Part shown: positions 6,789 through 9,863 of the stretch, piece after piece
How the letters are laid out: every line of letters begins with the position of its first letter
Position numbering within the stretch: position 1 is the stretch's first letter
NCBI GenBank assembly: GCA_013288465.1
Contig: JABDBT010000086.1
Span: forward strand, 1-9,863
DNA length: 9,863 nucleotides
Source: Bacteroidota bacterium
Lineage (GTDB): Bacteria > Bacteroidota > Bacteroidia > Sphingobacteriales > Sphingobacteriaceae
Direction of reading: 5' to 3'
Position numbers and translations under genes: made by a program
Notes under the pieces: model-generated
What the model saw: only the letters and a program-made list of their open reading frames with translations
Database searches by the model: none
What the model was told of the DNA's origin: nothing

Positions 6789-8475
6789 TCACCAATCCAA
6801 CTTTATCAATGATACCCCCTGCCGTGGCAATAAGCTATTTAAACTCACTTTGCCATTCACAACATTTACTTTACCCGGTTTTGTCATAGCCTGCAATTGC
6901 CCGGCTTTTTCCAGCTCGTTAATTTGTGCAAGTGCGGGGTTTTGTGGCGAGCCCATTTTTTTCCATACCTCGTACGAGTTACTGTGCTCCTTATCTACCC
7001 TATACTCGGTTACCGTTACTTTTTGTGCAGGCACACCGCTTATACTGATCTTTACGGGTTCGCCTGCGCCTTGTTTATCCTCATCGTGGTAATTCCATAT
7101 CATTACCGTGGCCGAATGCTGGTCTTTCGCGGCCAGTACGCCGATATCCGTTTTTACACTTCTGAAACCCGAATCCATAACCGTTTTAAGCGGGTACATC
7201 CGGTCGCTTTCTGCTTTTACCTTGTTGCCTTTCATCATGCCAAACATCCTGAAAACATTCAGCACGGGTTTATCAACGCCATTGGTAGCCAAATCGCGGT
7301 AGCCGGCAAACCAGGGCTGGTTTTCAAACTCAAACGACCAGTTTACCGAGCCCACTAGGTTTTTTTGATATTCATCGGCCAATTCATATTCACGGGCAAC
7401 GGTAGCCGCCGTATAGCTTGAATACATGGTTCCGTTACGGTAAGCATTTTCGGGACTGGTAGCCATCCCGCAGGCCGCGCACCCTTCCGGGTCCGATTCG
7501 CCCAAAATTATCGGGATATTTTTCAGTTCGGGGAAATTGCCGATCACTTTAAAATTATCCTCAATATTATGCAGCTGCCTGCTGCCATTCATCACCACTA
7601 TACCATTAACCACCTTTGGCGACCCTTTGGCATGAAACGATACCATATCCAACGGCGACCCTATTTTGCCCGTTACATAATTGGTATCGCGCAGGCAATG
7701 CTTTAAAAACGCGTTTAAAAATTTCATCCCACCGCCGGTTACGTCGGCCCCGCCAATCTTCGCCGTTGGCAATGCCCGTTTTAGTCCATTGGCTGCGTAA
7801 TCATATAACTTACAATACTCGGGCAGGGTGCCCCCGCCAGTATGAAATATCCGGCTCGTTCCACACTTCCCAATACCAGCTTTCCACCTCTTTTTTGCCA
7901 TAACGTTCCACACAATGCTTAACCCAATGGTAAACCAGGTCGCCCCATTTTTTATAATCTTTTGGCGGGTAGGCCCAGCCAATACCAAAATCTTTATCGG
8001 GCAAGCCCGGGTGCCAGTGCAGCCTGTACGGTTCGGGATGGGTTGATAATGCCTGCGGCATAAAGCTCAATTGTGCCAGCGGCTTTATGCCCAGTTTCAT
8101 ATAGGTATCAAAAATGCTGTCAACAATGCGGTAATTATAAACCGGGTTACCCTGCGCGTCTTCCGTATAAATATTGGTCGATCCCCATTTCAGGTCGGCC
8201 AGTCCATCGCCCGTTGTTAGCAGGTTATGCGTACGCACATGTACCGGCACCGGGCTTAAAGCGGCCAGTTCGGCAAGTAGCTTTTTGCCGTCCCTCATAT
8301 ACGTATAATTCGGCTCATCGTGCCCAAACCACGCCCAAATGGGTTTCATAGGGCCGGTTTCGGTTTTCAGATCTACCTGTATATGGGTTAAGTTTGCTAT
8401 GTTATTTTGGGCAAGAGCGAAACCAGGACCTAATATGACTATGAGACCCAGACCGATATATTTAAGGTATTGCAT
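6789..8475 (-). pseudogene. secreted GH39 glycosidase (beta-xylosidase-like), broken by a 1-nt frameshift
   Basis: Seen: the first part runs from the ATG at 8475 (a GTG at 8520 is less likely) and stops at 7810. The second continues one frame over to the TGA at 6789. They join at the five-G run 7835-7831 (minus strand). Removing one G restores YWRGTLPEYCKLYDYA and a single 561-residue protein with no other stop. The N-terminus MQYLKYIGLGLIVILGPGFA is a signal peptide. Acid/base E207 lies in WEVWNEPD (202-209) in the first frame, and nucleophile candidate E326 in ILGESDPEG in the second, so neither piece can be active alone. A C-terminal beta-sandwich covers about 440-561. Known: GH39 holds beta-xylosidases and alpha-L-iduronidases; the exact substrate here is uncertain. 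The lesion is either a recent inactivation, a phase-variable tract, or a homopolymer sequencing error. No exact TAnnTTTG box precedes it. Confidence 0.87.
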
Positions 8476-8563
8476 AGTGCAATTTATAGATTTTTGATAG
8501 GATAATTGTCGGCTTGACACTGTTTATTTTAAGGACACTGAAAAATATCGCTGTGTTTGGCTT

Positions 8564-8632
8564 GTCGGCGAATACTCACCCGACCTACGCTACACTGGGT
8601 CACCTTCTCTTTCGCTGTGCGATAAAGAGGGG
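8564..8632. repeat. REP-like hairpins in the GH39/FKBP divergent gap
   Basis: The 260-bp divergent gap (8476-8735) holds two stems. GTCGG (8564-8568) pairs with CCGAC (8580-8584). CTCTTT (8607-8612) pairs with AAAGAG (8624-8629), extended inside by CGC (8613-8615) with GCG (8619-8621) around a TGT loop. The CTCTTTCGCTGTGCG core resembles dispersed CTCTTTCGC...GAAAGAG repeats that I recall from related genomes. Nothing else in the gap looks like a gene. Confidence 0.5.
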
Positions 8633-8709
8633 TAGGAAGACTTTTATTTTTTTAATGCGCCTGCCCTGATAGAAACTACAAACGGTTAGCTAAAACAACC
8701 CCAAACCAC

Positions 8710-8717
8710 TATATTTG
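8710..8717 (+). promoter_or_regulatory. -7 box of the FKBP gene promoter
   Basis: TATATTTG is an exact TAnnTTTG match ending 18 bp before the ATG at 8736, predicting a leader of roughly 12-15 nt. The -33 region 20 bp upstream reads TTAG rather than TTTG, so that half is weak. Confidence 0.5.
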
Positions 8718-8735
8718 AATAACTCAAACCCAAAT

Positions 8736-9443
8736 ATGAAAACCACATTTTCAATTATCGCAATCAGTTTATTTTTCATTACCGGTTATGCCCAGGTAAG
8801 AAAACATACTACCGCTAAAAAAACGGCGCCCGGTACGGCCCCTTTTGTTTTACATACGAATTCCGACTCAACCAGCTATGCCATTGGGATGAGCTTAATT
8901 AAGGAGCTGAAAGCCCGTGGCATTACATCGCTTAATTATACCGCGCTTAATAGGGCTATAACCGATGGTTTGGCCGATAAACCCTACAACCTCACCCTTG
9001 ACCAGGGTAAGGCGGTTATTTCAAATCACCTATATACCGAGTTTATGGCCAATGCCGTGCAAGCCAATAGCTTTATGGCCGACAATAAAACCAAACCCGG
9101 CGTAATCACTTTGCCCAGCGGTTTGCAATATACGGTGTTGCGCGAGGGTGCCGGCCCCATGCCTAAAGTAACGGATACGGTTACGGTAAATTATGTAGGC
9201 CGCTTAACCAGCGGCAAAGATTTTGATAACTCGTATGCCCGTAACCAGCCCTTAGTGCTCAATGGCATTGTTAAAGTTATACCGGGATGGATACAGGGCT
9301 TGCAATTAATGAATACCGGCTCCAAATTCCGTTTCTTTATCCCGTACAACCTGGGTTATGGCGACAGGGGTGCAGGCGGCGGGACTATTGCGCCTTATAG
9401 CGTGCTTGTTTTTGACGTGGAGTTGTTGAGGATTGGGAAGTAG
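8736..9443 (+). CDS. exported FKBP-type peptidyl-prolyl cis-trans isomerase (Mip/FkpA-like)
   Basis: Accelerates proline isomerisation during folding of exported proteins. Seen: 235 residues from the ATG at 8736; a TTG at 8715 would overlap the predicted -7 box and is rejected. MKTTFSIIAISLFFITGYAQ is a signal peptide without a lipobox Cys. Residues about 44-118 match the helical FKBP_N dimerisation domain (DSTSYAIGMSLIKEL at its start). A linker with PSGLQYTVL (127-135) leads to the FKBP_C domain (about 140-233). Its pocket residues are present: VNYVGRL (Y153), DFDNSY (F164, D165), VIPGW (V181, I182, W185), IPYNLGYG and IAPYSVLVFDVELL. Both domains in this order are those of Mip/FkpA/FklB proteins. 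It is a single gene, divergent from the GH39 gene, with no strong terminator after it. Location is inferred as periplasm. Confidence 0.93.
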   Translation: MKTTFSIIAISLFFITGYAQVRKHTTAKKTAPGTAPFVLHTNSDSTSYAIGMSLIKELKARGITSLNYTALNRAITDGLADKPYNLTLDQGKAVISNHLYTEFMANAVQANSFMADNKTKPGVITLPSGLQYTVLREGAGPMPKVTDTVTVNYVGRLTSGKDFDNSYARNQPLVLNGIVKVIPGWIQGLQLMNTGSKFRFFIPYNLGYGDRGAGGGTIAPYSVLVFDVELLRIGK

Positions 9444-9530
9444 GGGGGATGTATCCCTGTATTTAATTGTCCTTCGAAAAGTATTTTGTTGTAAATGAGA
9501 ACATCACGCCGCTCAATTGCCGCGGAGGCT

Positions 9531-9559
9531 GTTACTTTATGTCTTGATACAAAAGTAAC
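9531..9559. repeat. GTTACTTT palindrome
   Basis: GTTACTTT (9531-9538) and AAAGTAAC (9552-9559) are exact inverted copies around a 13-nt spacer, ATGTCTTGATACA. I recall a closely similar phrase, GTTACTTTTTGTCTTGATACAAAAAGTAAC, dispersed in Bacteroidota genomes; here the arms appear to have drifted. It may be part of a larger repeat with the element that follows. Confidence 0.55.
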
Positions 9560-9621
9560 CAAACCTAGCTTAGCGACTCATGAACACCACTGAAAAACAA
9601 ACAACAAGTGAATAACATCAA

Positions 9622-9806
9622 GTCAGCAGAAAAGCTTCTTTGCCGCACGGGCCACTGCGCTGCAAATAAGGCAGAACCTGGGCTGCAAACAATTGCCCTG
9701 CTTCGCTCGCACCGGGCATGTGCTTCTGCAAATATTTGCTATGCCCTCCCAGCGCTCATAGGCCACCATTGTTCTGCCTGATTTCGTCCGAAGCTTGTCT
9801 GCTGAC
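9622..9806. repeat. 185-bp nested-palindrome element with 16-bp inverted ends
   Basis: The ends GTCAGCAGAAAAGCTT (9622-9637) and AAGCTTGTCTGCTGAC (9791-9806) are inverted copies with 15 of 16 positions matching. Four further pairs are nested in order inside: AGGCAGAAC (9669-9677) with GTTCTGCCT (9771-9779), CTGGG (9679-9683) with CCCAG (9748-9752), GGGCAT (9714-9719) with ATGCCC (9741-9746), and the perfect 12-bp palindrome GCAAATATTTGC (9728-9739) at the centre. All are compatible with one long folded rod. No target-site duplication is visible. It is probably a dispersed repeat, MITE relic or structured RNA; no coding evidence. Confidence 0.65.
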
Positions 9807-9863
9807 GGGTTTATTTAAAGCTACTATTAAAGGATACGGATTACACCGTTCCTTTGCTCTATT

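Larger units (their letters stand above)
9444..9863. other. 420-bp region without a supportable gene
   Basis: The sequence after the FKBP stop holds a short GTTACTTT palindrome (9531-9559) and a 185-bp nested-palindrome element (9622-9806), listed separately. A weak GGGA/TCCC stem (about 9448-9459) follows the FKBP stop but lacks a T-run. Open frames are short or run through the palindromes. A minus-strand frame open from the right edge to a TGA at 9756-9758 (35 codons) might be the end of a neighbouring gene, but it shows no recognisable domain. No tRNA or rRNA was seen. Confidence 0.6.

Noticed and set aside
7810..7988. Programmed ribosomal frameshift joining the two GH39 parts
   Set aside because: The shift needed is +1 at a five-G run with no recognised stimulator, and such recoding is not known for GH39; an indel or sequencing error is simpler.
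8516..8540. Direct repeat GACACTG (8516-8522, 8534-8540) as an operator upstream of GH39
   Set aside because: Two 7-bp copies 18 bp apart are suggestive but too short to call without conservation data.
9444..9460. Intrinsic terminator of the FKBP gene (GGGA/TCCC stem)
   Set aside because: The stem has only four pairs and there is no T-run after it.
9610..9820. Target-site duplication around the 185-bp element
   Set aside because: Sequences directly outside 9622 and 9806 do not match each other, so insertion as a transposon is not shown.
9756..9863. Minus-strand frame of 35 codons entering from the right edge
   Set aside because: It has no start in the window and no recognisable domain, and it runs through one arm of the nested palindrome; it could be a gene end but cannot be supported.
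1..9863. CRISPR array, tRNA or rRNA genes
   Set aside because: No regularly spaced identical repeats, tRNA cloverleaf or rRNA-like sequence was seen on either strand.

Overview
The window looks like a chromosomal segment of a Bacteroidota species, most likely Sphingobacteriaceae (Mucilaginibacter/Pedobacter type). The reasons are the protein families and their order (beta-phosphoglucomutase, GH65 phosphorylase, GH13 amylase, GH31 glucosidase), A-rich sequence instead of Shine-Dalgarno sites before the starts, and two promoter candidates of the Bacteroidota type (TAnnTTTG near -7, one with TTTG near -33). The genus is inferred from memory of such genomes, not from a search.

Layout: 1-5718 is a minus-strand maltose/starch-oligosaccharide cluster, transcribed right to left: beta-phosphoglucomutase (pgmB), GH65 maltose phosphorylase, a secreted GH13 alpha-amylase, and the first 194 codons of a GH31 alpha-glucosidase that leaves the window at its left edge. 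The exported amylase would cut alpha-glucans in the periplasm. The phosphorylase, which has no signal peptide, would split maltose into glucose and beta-glucose 1-phosphate, and pgmB would turn the latter into glucose 6-phosphate. Two of the three gaps in the cluster hold long imperfect palindromes of two unrelated kinds.

5915-6551 (minus) is a two-gene mntA-hepT (MNT nucleotidyltransferase / HEPN) toxin-antitoxin pair with an 11-bp overlap and a good promoter directly before the first codon, predicting an almost leaderless mRNA. Immediately upstream is a probable 155-bp miniature transposable element (6607-6761) with 18-bp imperfect terminal inverted repeats and an exact 10-bp flanking direct repeat.

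6789-8475 (minus) is a secreted GH39 glycosidase broken into two frames by one extra G in a five-G run; the two predicted catalytic glutamates lie on opposite sides of the break. After a 260-bp divergent gap with REP-like hairpins, 8736-9443 (plus) encodes an exported FKBP/Mip-type peptidyl-prolyl isomerase. The last 420 bp hold no supportable gene but contain a GTTACTTT palindrome and a 185-bp nested-palindrome element.

No completely new protein system is evident. The most notable content is non-coding: the miniature element, the nested-palindrome element, and the different palindrome families in nearly every gap.
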